Assembly: GCF_900119165.1 (NCBI RefSeq)
Contig: NZ_FPJG01000006.1
Location: 8,930,001 to 8,994,000 of the forward strand
Length of the DNA: 64,000 bases
From: Amycolatopsis australiensis
GTDB lineage: Bacteria; Actinomycetota; Actinomycetes; Mycobacteriales; Pseudonocardiaceae
Direction of reading: 5' to 3'
Shown here: in pieces, positions 1 through 8,555 of the stretch
How positions within the stretch are numbered: position 1 is the stretch's first letter
Layout: every line of letters begins with the position of its first letter
Made by a program: the position numbers and the translations under genes
The notes under the pieces: generated by a model
Seen by the model: only the letters and a program-made list of their open reading frames with translations
Told to the model about the DNA's origin: nothing
Databases searched by the model: none

Positions 1-980
1 ACCGTCGCGCCCGCCCGGACCAGGGCGTCCCGCGCCGACGTCATGACCGCGTCCGTCTCCGGGCCGAGCACCGGCAACCGCCAGAGACCGATCCGCGCGC
101 CGCGCAGCACACCGGGCTCGAGCAGCTTCGCGTAGTCGGTCGGCTGGGTGCGCGGGTACTCCGCGGTCGCCGGATCCGCCGGATCCCGCCCTTGCAGCAC
201 CGAAAGGGTGAGTGCCACGTCGACGACGTGGCGTGCGATCGGCCCGGCGGTGTCCTGCTCGGCGGAGATCGGCACCACGCCGGTGCGGCTGACCAGACCG
301 AGGCTCGGTTTGTGCCCGACCGTGGCGGTCATCCCCGCCGGGCACACGATCGAGCCGTCGGTCTCCGACCCGATCGCCACCTGGGCCAGTGACGCGGCGA
401 CGCCGGCCGCGGACCCGGCGGACGACCCGCACGGGTTGCGGTCCAGCACGTACGGGTTGTTCGTCTGCCCACCCACGCCGGACCAGCCCGATGTCGGCTT
501 CGCGGCCCGGAAGTTCGCCCACTCGGACAGGTTCGCCTTGCCGAGGATCACGGCGCCGGCCGCGCGAAGCCGGGTGACCAGCGTCGCGTCCTTCGCGGGG
601 TAGCTGCGCAGCGCTCGTGACCCTGCCGTCGTCCACTGGTCACGCGTGTCGACGTTGTCCTTGACCAGCACCGGGATGCCGTCCAGCGGGCCGCGCAGCC
701 GGTGCGCGCGACGCCGGGCGTCGCTCTCGAAGGCCTGGGTCAGCGAAGCGGGATTGAGCGCCAGGACGGCGTTGACTTTTCCGTCGATCCGGTGAATCCG
801 GTCGAGGTACCGCCCGGTCAGTTCCACGGCGCTGAGCCGGCCCGACGCCATCCGCGCCTGCAGCGCCGGGATGTCGGCGGAGTCGAGGTCGAACCGCGAG
901 GCCGCCGAAGCGACCGGCGCCGCGGTGACCAGCACGAGCACGGCGGCCAGCACTGCGAGGAGCGCCGGCCGCCGTCCCAT
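1..980 (-). CDS. Secreted amidase (amidase signature family), 3' part missing
   Basis: Amidase-signature hydrolase that would cleave a C-N amide bond outside the cytoplasm. The N-terminus has Arg-Arg then a hydrophobic run ending in an Ala-X-Ala site near residue 26, a signal peptide. The Ser-cisSer-Lys triad is visible: Lys in GIPVLVKDN (about residue 104), the Gly/Ser-rich loop CGSSAGSAAG and the nucleophile region GSETDGS. The C-terminal part lies beyond the window edge. The ATG overlaps the glnA2 stop as ATGA, so it is probably translationally coupled behind glnA2. The substrate cannot be told; the link to a glutamine-synthetase-like ligase suggests an amide or glutamylated compound, which is inference. 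Confidence 0.9.
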   Translation of the reverse strand, partial: MGRRPALLAVLAAVLVLVTAAPVASAASRFDLDSADIPALQARMASGRLSAVELTGRYLDRIHRIDGKVNAVLALNPASLTQAFESDARRRAHRLRGPLDGIPVLVKDNVDTRDQWTTAGSRALRSYPAKDATLVTRLRAAGAVILGKANLSEWANFRAAKPTSGWSGVGGQTNNPYVLDRNPCGSSAGSAAGVAASLAQVAIGSETDGSIVCPAGMTATVGHKPSLGLVSRTGVVPISAEQDTAGPIARHVVDVALTLSVLQGRDPADPATAEYPRTQPTDYAKLLEPGVLRGARIGLWRLPVLGPETDAVMTSARDALVRAGAT

Positions 981-2323
981 CAGAGCACCGGGAGGAGGGT
1001 GCGGAGTTCGTACGGGGTGACCGCGCTGCGGTAGTTGTCCCACTCCACGCGCTTGTTGCGGAGGAAGAAGTCGTAGACGTGCTCGCCGAGCGCTTCCGGC
1101 AGGAGCTCGGACTTCTCCATCTCGGCCAGCGCCTCCCCCAGGTTCTGCGGCAGCTGCGCGTACCCGGCGGCGCGCCGCTCGGAGTCGCTCAGCTGCCAGA
1201 TGTTGTCCTCGGCGGGTGGCGGCAGCTCGTAGCCCTTCTCGATCCCCTTGAGCCCGGCGGCCAGGATGACCGAGTACGCCAGGTACGGGTTGCACGCCGA
1301 GTCCAGGGTACGGATCTCCACCCGTCGGGATGACGCCTTTCCGGGTGAATACATCGGGACGCGGACGAGCGCGGAGCGGTTCGCGCGCCCCCACGACACG
1401 GTCGTGGGCGCTTCACTGCCGCTGATCAGGCGCTTGTACGAGTTCACCCACTGGTTGGTGACCGCCGAGATCTCCTTCGCGTGGTGGAGCACCCCCGCGA
1501 CGAAGGCCTTGCCGGTCTCCGACAGCTCGTGCGGGTCTTCGGCGTCGTAGAAGGCGTTGCGGTCGCCCTCGAACAGGCTGACGTGCGTGTGCATCCCCGA
1601 GCCGGGCTGGTCAGTGAACGGCTTGGGCATGAACGTCGCGCGCACGCCCTGGGTGAGCGCGACCTCCTTGACGACGTAACGGAACGTCATCACGTTGTCG
1701 GCCATCGTCAGCGCGTCGGCGTAACGGAGGTCGATCTCCTGCTGGCCCGGTGCCCCTTCGTGGTGGCTGAACTCGACCGAGATGCCCATCGCCTCGAGGG
1801 TCTCGATCGCGTGCCGCCGGAAGTGCGTCGCGGTGGCGTGGCTGGCCTGGTCGAAGTAGCCGCCGTTGTCCGCGGGCTCGGGCTCGGTGCCGTCGTCCGG
1901 GACGCTCGAGAGCAGGAAGAACTCGATCTCCGGGTGGACGTAGCACGTGAAGCCGGCTTCGGCGGCCTTCGACAGCTGGCGGCGCAGGACGTGCCGGGGG
2001 TCGGCCCACGACGGCGAGCCGTCCGGCATCGCGATGTCGCAGAACATGCGCGCCGAGTACGGCCCGCCCTCCGGGGTCTCCCACGGCAGCACCTGGAAGG
2101 TGGCGGGGTCCGGCTTGGCCACCATGTCGGACTCGTAGACCCGCGCGAAGCCCTCGATGGCCGAGCCGTCGAAGCCGATCCCGTCGTTGAAGGCGCCTTC
2201 CAGCTCGGCCGGCGCGACCGCGACGGACTTGAGGAACCCCAGCACATCGGTGAACCAGAGACGAACGAAACGGATGTCGCGCTCCTCGAGCGTGCGGAGC
2301 ACGAATTCCTGCTGGCGATCCAT
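980..2323 (-). CDS. glnA2: Type I glutamine synthetase-like ligase GlnA2
   Basis: ATP-dependent glutamate-amine ligase, 447 residues, strongly resembling M. tuberculosis GlnA2 (Rv2222c). Metal and substrate residues of the GSI fold are present: Asp52 in FDGSAIEGF, Glu132/Glu134 in PEIEFFL, Glu189 and GQQEID (about 194-199), His245 in GMHTHVS, NRSALVR (315-321) and RRVEIRT (333-339). The adenylylation tyrosine of GlnA1 (NLYDLP) is replaced by NIWQLS near 385, so GlnE control is unlikely. Relatives in Streptomyces have been reported as gamma-glutamylpolyamine synthetases, which would fit the polyamine genes 20 kb away. The exact amine substrate is not decidable here. Confidence 0.93.
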   Translation of the reverse strand: MDRQQEFVLRTLEERDIRFVRLWFTDVLGFLKSVAVAPAELEGAFNDGIGFDGSAIEGFARVYESDMVAKPDPATFQVLPWETPEGGPYSARMFCDIAMPDGSPSWADPRHVLRRQLSKAAEAGFTCYVHPEIEFFLLSSVPDDGTEPEPADNGGYFDQASHATATHFRRHAIETLEAMGISVEFSHHEGAPGQQEIDLRYADALTMADNVMTFRYVVKEVALTQGVRATFMPKPFTDQPGSGMHTHVSLFEGDRNAFYDAEDPHELSETGKAFVAGVLHHAKEISAVTNQWVNSYKRLISGSEAPTTVSWGRANRSALVRVPMYSPGKASSRRVEIRTLDSACNPYLAYSVILAAGLKGIEKGYELPPPAEDNIWQLSDSERRAAGYAQLPQNLGEALAEMEKSELLPEALGEHVYDFFLRNKRVEWDNYRSAVTPYELRTLLPVL

Positions 2324-2384
2324 GGCCGCACCCTAACGACAGCGTGTTAACGGCATGTTTCACGACGCGCCGAGGGTGACGAAG

Positions 2385-3665
2385 TCAGGTCGCGAGCACC
2401 GGGACGGGCTTCTTCGCCCGCGTGATGGCCAGCGAAGCGACCGACGCGATGACGGCCAGGACGGCCGCGGAGTACCAGGCCAGGCTGTAGTTCCCGAGCT
2501 GGTCGCGGACCAGGCCGGCGGCCGACGCGGCGAAGGCGGCGCCGAGCTGGTGGCAGGCGAAGACCCAGCCGAACACGATCGGGCCGGCGTCGCCGAACGC
2601 GCGGACGCACAGCGCGACCGTCGGCGGCACCGTGGCCACCCAGTCGAGCCCGTAGAACAGGATGAACGCCCACATGCTCGGCTGCACGCTCGAGCTGAAC
2701 AGCTGCGGCAGCATGGCCAGCGACAGTCCGCGCAGGGCGTAATAGACGCCGAGCAGGATCCGCGGGTCGACGCGGTCGGTGAGCCAGCCGGAGAAGATCG
2801 TGCCGACGACGTCGAAGACCCCGACCAGGGCCAGCAGGCCCGCCGCGGTCGTCTGCGGCATGCCGTGGTCGTGCGCGGCCGGGACGAAGTGCGTGCCGAC
2901 CAGGCCGTTCGTCGTCGCACCGCAGATCGCGAAGCCGGCCGCGAGCAGCCAGAACGTGCGGGTCCGGGCGGCCTGGGCGAGCACCGAAAGCGCCCTGCGC
3001 GCGGAGCCTGTCTTCGACGCCGGGCGGGCGGCCTCGGCGTCGGCGGGCGCGCCGTAGGCCGTGGTGCCGACGTCGGCCGGGTGGTCGCGGATGACCAGCA
3101 GGACGACCGGGACGACGGCCAGGGCGGCGATCGCGATGACCAGCGACGCGGTCCGCCAGCCCGAACTCACCGCGAGGTTCGCGATGAGCGGGAGGAAGAT
3201 CAGCTGGCCGGTGGCGCCCGCGGCGGTCAGCACGCCGGTGACGACCCCGCGGCTGCGCACGAACCAGCGCGTGGCCACGGTGGCGGCGAAGCTCATCGCC
3301 ATCGAGCCGGTGCCCGCGCCGACCAGCACACCCCAGCAGAGCACGAGCTGCCAGCTCGCGCTCATGAAGACCGTGCCGCCCGCGCCGAGGGCGATGACGA
3401 ACAACGCGGTCGCCGAGACGCGGCGGATGCCGAACCGCTCCATCAGCGCGGCGGCGAAGGGCGCGAACAGGCCGTAGAGCACGAGGTTCACCGAAACGGC
3501 TGAACTGATCGTGGCCCGGGACCAGCCGAACTCCTCGTGCAGCGGGTCGATGAGGACGCCGGGGGCCGCGCGGAAACCGGCGGAGGCGAGCAGCGCGACG
3601 AACGCGGCACCGGCGATCAGCCAGGCGCGGTGCAGCTTCGGGGCGGGGCGGGTTTCGACAGTCAC
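2385..3665 (-). CDS. MFS transporter, monocarboxylate/oxalate-formate antiporter-like
   Basis: Major facilitator permease of about 426 residues with twelve predicted membrane helices, starting at a GTG that encodes VTVETRPAPK; upstream in-frame starts would add a basic extension reaching toward the divergent lipoprotein gene. The helix 2-3 loop (MERFGIRR) and the second-half equivalent (LTDRVDPR) fit MFS motif A. The pattern around FGWSRATISSAVSVNLV resembles the oxalate/formate and monocarboxylate branch. It follows the glnA2 promoter region at 61 bp and points the same way. Substrate unknown; an organic acid is a guess from the subfamily. Confidence 0.82.
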   Translation of the reverse strand: MTVETRPAPKLHRAWLIAGAAFVALLASAGFRAAPGVLIDPLHEEFGWSRATISSAVSVNLVLYGLFAPFAAALMERFGIRRVSATALFVIALGAGGTVFMSASWQLVLCWGVLVGAGTGSMAMSFAATVATRWFVRSRGVVTGVLTAAGATGQLIFLPLIANLAVSSGWRTASLVIAIAALAVVPVVLLVIRDHPADVGTTAYGAPADAEAARPASKTGSARRALSVLAQAARTRTFWLLAAGFAICGATTNGLVGTHFVPAAHDHGMPQTTAAGLLALVGVFDVVGTIFSGWLTDRVDPRILLGVYYALRGLSLAMLPQLFSSSVQPSMWAFILFYGLDWVATVPPTVALCVRAFGDAGPIVFGWVFACHQLGAAFAASAAGLVRDQLGNYSLAWYSAAVLAVIASVASLAITRAKKPVPVLAT

Positions 3666-3752
3666 CCTGGCAGTTTCTCCGCGCGCGCGGAGAGCCGAAA
3701 GTGGCCGGAAGGACAGCGTTCGCAAAGATCGGGCCAACAGTAGGCTCGGAGA

Positions 3753-4403
3753 ATGTCGCGCTTCGCCCTCCTGCTCGTGCTGCTGCTGACGGCCGGCTGC
3801 ACCGGATCACCGGACACGCGTGGGCCGTTCCCGGCGGGATCCGACCTCGTGCGCGAGGCGGCGCAGTCGTTCGCGGCGGTGCGCGGCGTGCACTTCGCGG
3901 CGGGCGTCAACGGCGTCCTGCCCGGCTTCCCGCTCCGCCAGATCGAGGGCGACGCGACCCTCGACGACGGCGAGTCCGCGACCGGCACGGCCGACGTCCA
4001 GGACGACGACGCCGGCGACGGGCACACGAAGTTCGGCTTCATCGTCAACGGCCGGCACGTTTCGACCGACGCCGGGGCCGGTCCGCTGCCCGACGCGTAC
4101 ACGGTCAGCAGGTTCCTCGGTGCGCACGGCGGGCTGAAACGGCTGCTCGACGGCGTGACGGACGCCCGGACCGAAGGGCGGGAGAACGTCGACGGCGCGG
4201 CCGCGCTGCGGGTCGGCGGCCGGGTGCCCGCCGCCGTGGCGCACAGCGTGCTCGCGCAGGTCGACGCCGACCTCACCGCCAAAGTGTGGGTGTCCGACAC
4301 GCTGCCCCGGCGGTTCGTCCGGCTGTGGGTGCAGATCCCGCCGCCGGACAACCACCTGAGCCCGGTGATGATCGAGCTGTCGCTCACCCGCCAGCAGGAC
4401 TAG
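3753..4403 (+). CDS. LppX/LprAFG-type lipoprotein
   Basis: Secreted lipoprotein of 216 residues. The N-terminus MSRFALLLVLLLTAGC is a type II signal peptide with the lipid-bearing Cys at residue 16. The rest fits the LppX_LprAFG fold of actinobacteria, whose members (LprG, LppX) carry acylated lipids between membrane and cell wall: a helix-strand start VREAAQSFAAVRGVHF, a strand series, and a C-terminal sheet ending in PVMIELSL. Divergent from the MFS gene with 87 bp between starts. Its stop codon directly abuts that of the opposite Hip1-like gene with no base between them. Function as a lipid carrier is inferred from the family. Confidence 0.8.
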   Translation: MSRFALLLVLLLTAGCTGSPDTRGPFPAGSDLVREAAQSFAAVRGVHFAAGVNGVLPGFPLRQIEGDATLDDGESATGTADVQDDDAGDGHTKFGFIVNGRHVSTDAGAGPLPDAYTVSRFLGAHGGLKRLLDGVTDARTEGRENVDGAAALRVGGRVPAAVAHSVLAQVDADLTAKVWVSDTLPRRFVRLWVQIPPPDNHLSPVMIELSLTRQQD

Positions 4404-6026
4404 CTACTGCCCCGAGCAGCGCTTGCCCTCCGGCGGCAGCGTGCCGTCGACCAGGTAGTCCGTGCCCGCGTCGTCCACGCACTTCACGCCCTGCAGGAAC
4501 ACCGTGTGCTGGGTGCCCTCGAACGTCAGCAGGGCGCCCTTCAGGCCCTTCGCGAGGTTCACGCCGGCCTGGTACGGCGTCGCCGGGTCGTTGGTCGTCG
4601 AGATGACCAGCGTCTTCGGCAGGCCTTCGACGTTCGGCACGTGCGGCTCCGACGTGTTCGGCACCGGCCAGAACGCGCACGCGTCGCGGGCCGCGCTCGC
4701 CGGGCGGCCGTCGTCGAGGAACGGCGCCACCTTCACGTACTCCTCCTGCGCCTTGAGGATGACCTGAGGGTCCGTGACGCGCGGGTCGTCGACGCAGCGG
4801 ATCGCGGTGAACGCGTCCTGCGTGGTGCCGTAGTGGCCGTCGGAGTCGCGCTCGTTGTAGATGTCGGCGAGCTTCTCCAGCGTCGCGCCGCGCTGCTGCT
4901 TCAGCTCGTTGAGGCCCGAGTTGAGCGTGTCCCAGAGCGTCTGCTGGTAGAGGGCCTGGATGACGCCGGTGGTCGCGTCCTCGTAGGAGAGCTTGCGCCC
5001 GTCGCCGACCGGCACCGGGAAGTCGATCAGCGGCCGGACGAGGTCCTGGAACACCTTGACCGCCGCGCCCGGGTCGCGGCCCAGCGCGCAGTCCTGCTGG
5101 GCGGTGCACCAGTTCGCGAACTGCGTGAACGCCGTGCCGAAGCCCTGGCCCTGCGCGACCAGCGACTCGACGGCGTCCTGCTCGGGGTCGACCGCGCCGT
5201 CGAGGATCATGGCGCGGACGTTCTTCGGGAACGCCTCGGCGTAGGTCGACCCGATCCGGGTGCCGTAGGAATAGCCCAGATAGGTGAGTTTTTCGTCGCC
5301 GAGGACCGACCGCAGGACGTCCAGGTCCTTCACGACGTCCCGGGTGCCGACGTTGGCCAGCATCCCGGTGCCGTCCTCGGTGCGCTGGGCGCACTTGGCG
5401 GCGAAGTCCTTTTCCTGCGACTCCTGCCGGAGCACGCCCGCCGGCGAGCCGTCGGTCTCGCTGTCGTCGGCGCGGTCGGCGTCGCGCTCCCGGTCGGTGA
5501 GGCAGTGGATGGCCGGCTGGCTCGCCCCGATCCCCCGCGGGTCGAAGCCGACCAGGTCGAAGCGCTTGCCGAGGGCGATGTTCGCCGTCGGCTTGATCAG
5601 CCCGGCGGCCGCGACCATGCCCGACGCGCCCGGCCCGCCGGGGTTGACGACCAGCGACCCGATCCGCGAGCCGGCGTCGGTGGCCTTGTGCCGGAGCAGG
5701 CCCAGCGTGATCGTCTCGCCGTCCGGCTTGGCGTAGTCCAGCGGCACGGTCAGCCGGGCGCACTGGACGTCCTTCGCCTGGAACGCCGACCGCGCGTCTT
5801 CCGACGTCGCGTAAGGTGCGCAGTCGGCCCAGGTCAGGCTCTGGCCGTAGAACCGCTCCAGCCCGGCGGGCACCGGCCCGGACGGCGGGTGCGACTCCGT
5901 CGTCGGCGCCGGCGGCGCCGCCTTTCCGGTGGACGTGCAGGCGGCCAGGGACGCCGCGATCAGCACGGATGTCGCGAATGCGGTGATCCGGCGACGACCG
6001 GACCTGGCGCTGGGATGAGGGAACAC
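4404..6026 (-). CDS. Hip1/CaeA-like lipoprotein serine peptidase (alpha/beta hydrolase, TAP-like)
   Basis: Cell-envelope serine hydrolase of the tripeptidyl-aminopeptidase family, about 540 residues. The chosen GTG gives VFPHPSARSGRRR followed by a hydrophobic stretch and lipobox SLAAC with Cys30. The nucleophile elbow GYSYG holds Ser253; the oxyanion region is VVNPGGPGASG; the C-terminal acid and His lie in TTNDPATPY and QHTVFL. M. tuberculosis Hip1 (Rv2224c), near glnA2 and panB there too, has the same layout and trims envelope proteins such as GroEL2; that role is known for Hip1 and only inferred here. No good ribosome site is seen before the GTG, so the start is moderately sure. Confidence 0.88.
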   Translation of the reverse strand: MFPHPSARSGRRRITAFATSVLIAASLAACTSTGKAAPPAPTTESHPPSGPVPAGLERFYGQSLTWADCAPYATSEDARSAFQAKDVQCARLTVPLDYAKPDGETITLGLLRHKATDAGSRIGSLVVNPGGPGASGMVAAAGLIKPTANIALGKRFDLVGFDPRGIGASQPAIHCLTDRERDADRADDSETDGSPAGVLRQESQEKDFAAKCAQRTEDGTGMLANVGTRDVVKDLDVLRSVLGDEKLTYLGYSYGTRIGSTYAEAFPKNVRAMILDGAVDPEQDAVESLVAQGQGFGTAFTQFANWCTAQQDCALGRDPGAAVKVFQDLVRPLIDFPVPVGDGRKLSYEDATTGVIQALYQQTLWDTLNSGLNELKQQRGATLEKLADIYNERDSDGHYGTTQDAFTAIRCVDDPRVTDPQVILKAQEEYVKVAPFLDDGRPASAARDACAFWPVPNTSEPHVPNVEGLPKTLVISTTNDPATPYQAGVNLAKGLKGALLTFEGTQHTVFLQGVKCVDDAGTDYLVDGTLPPEGKRCSGQ

Positions 6027-6121
6027 GGTTGGATCGTCCCATCCGGCCGCGGAACTCGAACGCACCACCGTCGCGTTGGGTGGTGGAGGCCGGTCGAGCG
6101 AGAGAGAACGGGAGACCAGGG

Positions 6122-8461
6122 GTGGCAGCACTGATCAGCCGGGTGGGCAAGAAGCTCCGCCGGATCATCCAGCGGCCGGGCAGCGTCGAGCTGACCCGCT
6201 ACGAAGCACTGCTGCCCGCGGTCGAGAAGCTCGAACCCGAGCTCGAGAAGCTCTCCGACGAGGAGCTGACCGAGCGGGCGGGCAAGCTCCGCGAGACGCT
6301 GAAGGACACCGCGTTCGGCGACGAGCAGCTGATCGAGGTCTGCGCGCTGGGCCGCGAGGCCGCCAAGCGGGCGCTCGGCGAGCGCGCGTTCGACGTCCAG
6401 GTCCTCGGCACGATGGGCCTGCTGACCAAGCACGTCGTGCAGATGGAGACCGGTGAGGGCAAGACGCTCGCCGGCGCGCTGGCCGCGGCCGGGTACGCCC
6501 TGCGCGGAAAGCGCGTTCACGTCGTCACCGTCAACGACTACCTGGCGCGACGCGACGCGGAGTGGATGGGCCCGGTGTACGCGCTGCTCGGCGTGTCGGT
6601 CGGCTGGGTCGAGCCGGCGCACTCGCGCGAAGAGCGCAAGGTCGCCTACGCCAAGGACGTCACCTACGGCGCCGTCGCCGAAATCGGCTTCGACGTGCTG
6701 CGCGACCGACTGGTCACGAAGGTGGACGACCTCGTCCAGCCCGACCCCGAGGTCGCGATCGTCGACGAGGCGGACTCGGTGCTGGTCGACGAGGCCCGCG
6801 TGCCGCTGGTGATGGCGGGCTCGATCGACCGCAGCGACGCCGACGAAGAGGTCGCCAAGATCGTCCGGCGGCTGCGGCTCAACCTGCACTACGAGACCGA
6901 CAGCGAAGGCCGCAACGCCTGGCTGACCGACGCCGGCTCGTCCGTGGTCGCGAAGTCGCTCGGCATCGAGGTCGACGACCTGTTCAACGAGCAGGCCTCC
7001 GACCGGCTCGCCGCCGTCAACGTCGCCCTGCACGCCCACGCGCTGCTCACCCGCGACGTCGACTACCTGGTCCGGGACGGCAAGGTCCAGCTCATCAACG
7101 CCGCCCGCGGCCGCGTCGCCGAGCTGCAGCGCTGGCCGGACGGCCTGCAGGCAGCCGTCGAGGCGAAGGAGCAGGTCAAGGCCACCGACCGCGGTGAGAT
7201 CCTGGACTCCATCACCGTGCAGGCGCTGCTCGCGCGCTACCCCGAGGTCGCCGGCATGACCGGTACCGCGGTCGCCGTCGCCGAGCAGCTGCGGGAGTTC
7301 TACGAGCTCGAGGTCGCGGTCATCCCGCCGAACACCCCGAACATCCGCGAGGACCTGCCCGACCGGATCTTCGCCTCGCCGTCGCAGAAGCTGCGGGCGA
7401 TCGAAGAGGAGATCCGCACGGTGCACGAGACCGGGCGGCCGATCCTCGTCGGCACCCAGGACGTCGCCGAGTCCGAAGAGCTGGCCGAGAAGCTCGCGAA
7501 GGTCGACCTCGAGTGCGTCGTGCTCAACGCGCGCAACGACGCCGAAGAGGCCGCGATCATCGCCGAAGCGGGCAAGAAGGGCGCGGTGACCGTGTCCACG
7601 CAGATGGCGGGCCGCGGCACGGACATCCGGCTGGGCGGCACCGACGGCGCCGAGCGCGAGGAGGTCGTCGAGCTGGGCGGCCTGCACGTCATCGGCACCG
7701 CGAGGTACCCGTCGAGCCGGCTCGACGGGCAGCTGCGCGGCCGCTCCGGCCGGCAGGGCGACCCGGGCAGCGCGATCTTCTTCGCGAGCCTGAACGACGA
7801 ACTGGTGCTGTCGAACGCACCGGACGTGCCCGACGGGATCGTGGCCGACGAGGAGACCGGCGAGATCACCGACCCGGCGGCGCTGCGGCAGATCAACCAC
7901 GCCCAGCGCGTCGCCGAGGGCGTCGACCTGGAGATCCACCGCAACACCTGGCGCTACACGCGGCTCATCGAACGGCAGCGGCGTGACCTGCTGGTGCACC
8001 GCGACAAGGTGCTTCGCACCGCGTACGCGGCGGAGCAGCTGGAGAAGGCGCACCCGGAGAAGTTCGCCGAGCTGAAGGAGAAGGTCGGCGACCAGGAGAA
8101 GCTGGAACAGGTGTGCCGCGAGGTGCTGCTGTTCCACATCGACCAGCTCTGGTCGGACCACCTGGCGTACCTGACCGACGTCCGCGAGAGCATCCACCTG
8201 CGCGCGCTGGCGCGGGAGACGCCGCTGGACGAGTTCCACCGCGCGGCGATCCCCGAGTTCCACAAGATCATCGGCGAGGCCGATTCGCGGGCGGCGAAGA
8301 CCCTCGAAGAGGCCGAGCTGACCGACGACGGCATCGATCTCGGCGACGCGGGCGTGCGGCGCGCGAACACGACGTGGACGTACCTGGTGCACGACAACCC
8401 GTTCGATTCGGACTTCGAGCAGACCATCAAGAAGGTCCGCAGCATGATCAAGCGGAAGTAG
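6122..8461 (+). CDS. secA2: Accessory preprotein translocase ATPase SecA2
   Basis: SecA-type motor of 779 residues, the length of actinobacterial SecA2 and shorter than SecA1. Walker A is METGEGKT (about 108-115), Walker B and its extension VDEADSVLVDEA, and helicase motif VI lies in QLRGRSGRQGDPG. The C-terminus ends IKKVRSMIKRK without the Cys-rich zinc motif of SecA1, a SecA2 trait. The GTG start has GGAG seven bases upstream. In mycobacteria SecA2 helps export a small set of proteins, some lacking classical signals, together with SecYEG. It is divergent from the Hip1-like gene (95 bp) and ends at a strong terminator. Confidence 0.93.
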   Translation: MAALISRVGKKLRRIIQRPGSVELTRYEALLPAVEKLEPELEKLSDEELTERAGKLRETLKDTAFGDEQLIEVCALGREAAKRALGERAFDVQVLGTMGLLTKHVVQMETGEGKTLAGALAAAGYALRGKRVHVVTVNDYLARRDAEWMGPVYALLGVSVGWVEPAHSREERKVAYAKDVTYGAVAEIGFDVLRDRLVTKVDDLVQPDPEVAIVDEADSVLVDEARVPLVMAGSIDRSDADEEVAKIVRRLRLNLHYETDSEGRNAWLTDAGSSVVAKSLGIEVDDLFNEQASDRLAAVNVALHAHALLTRDVDYLVRDGKVQLINAARGRVAELQRWPDGLQAAVEAKEQVKATDRGEILDSITVQALLARYPEVAGMTGTAVAVAEQLREFYELEVAVIPPNTPNIREDLPDRIFASPSQKLRAIEEEIRTVHETGRPILVGTQDVAESEELAEKLAKVDLECVVLNARNDAEEAAIIAEAGKKGAVTVSTQMAGRGTDIRLGGTDGAEREEVVELGGLHVIGTARYPSSRLDGQLRGRSGRQGDPGSAIFFASLNDELVLSNAPDVPDGIVADEETGEITDPAALRQINHAQRVAEGVDLEIHRNTWRYTRLIERQRRDLLVHRDKVLRTAYAAEQLEKAHPEKFAELKEKVGDQEKLEQVCREVLLFHIDQLWSDHLAYLTDVRESIHLRALARETPLDEFHRAAIPEFHKIIGEADSRAAKTLEEAELTDDGIDLGDAGVRRANTTWTYLVHDNPFDSDFEQTIKKVRSMIKRK

Positions 8462-8468
8462 GTTCGCG

Positions 8469-8508
8469 AGGCCCCGCCCGGCGCGCCGGGCGGGGCCTTG
8501 GCTTTTCG
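8469..8508 (+). terminator. Intrinsic terminator after secA2
   Basis: A perfect GC-only inverted repeat (8470-8497, 14 bp per arm, extended by an A-T pair) begins nine bases after the secA2 stop and is followed by a short T-containing tail ending at TTTT (8503-8506). It separates secA2 from nadE. Confidence 0.85.
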
Positions 8509-8555
8509 CCCACATTCGCTCGGCCACCCGAGTGGCCGTGCGCCAGAATGGCGGC

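Noticed and set aside
1481..2350. Long plus-strand frame across glnA2
   Set aside because: Antisense shadow in a high-GC gene; the minus-strand glnA2 protein has all active-site residues.
2324..2384. Possible GlnR operator before glnA2
   Set aside because: GTCAC and GAAAC-N6-TTAAC halves occur but spacing and order do not give the four-part GlnR site.
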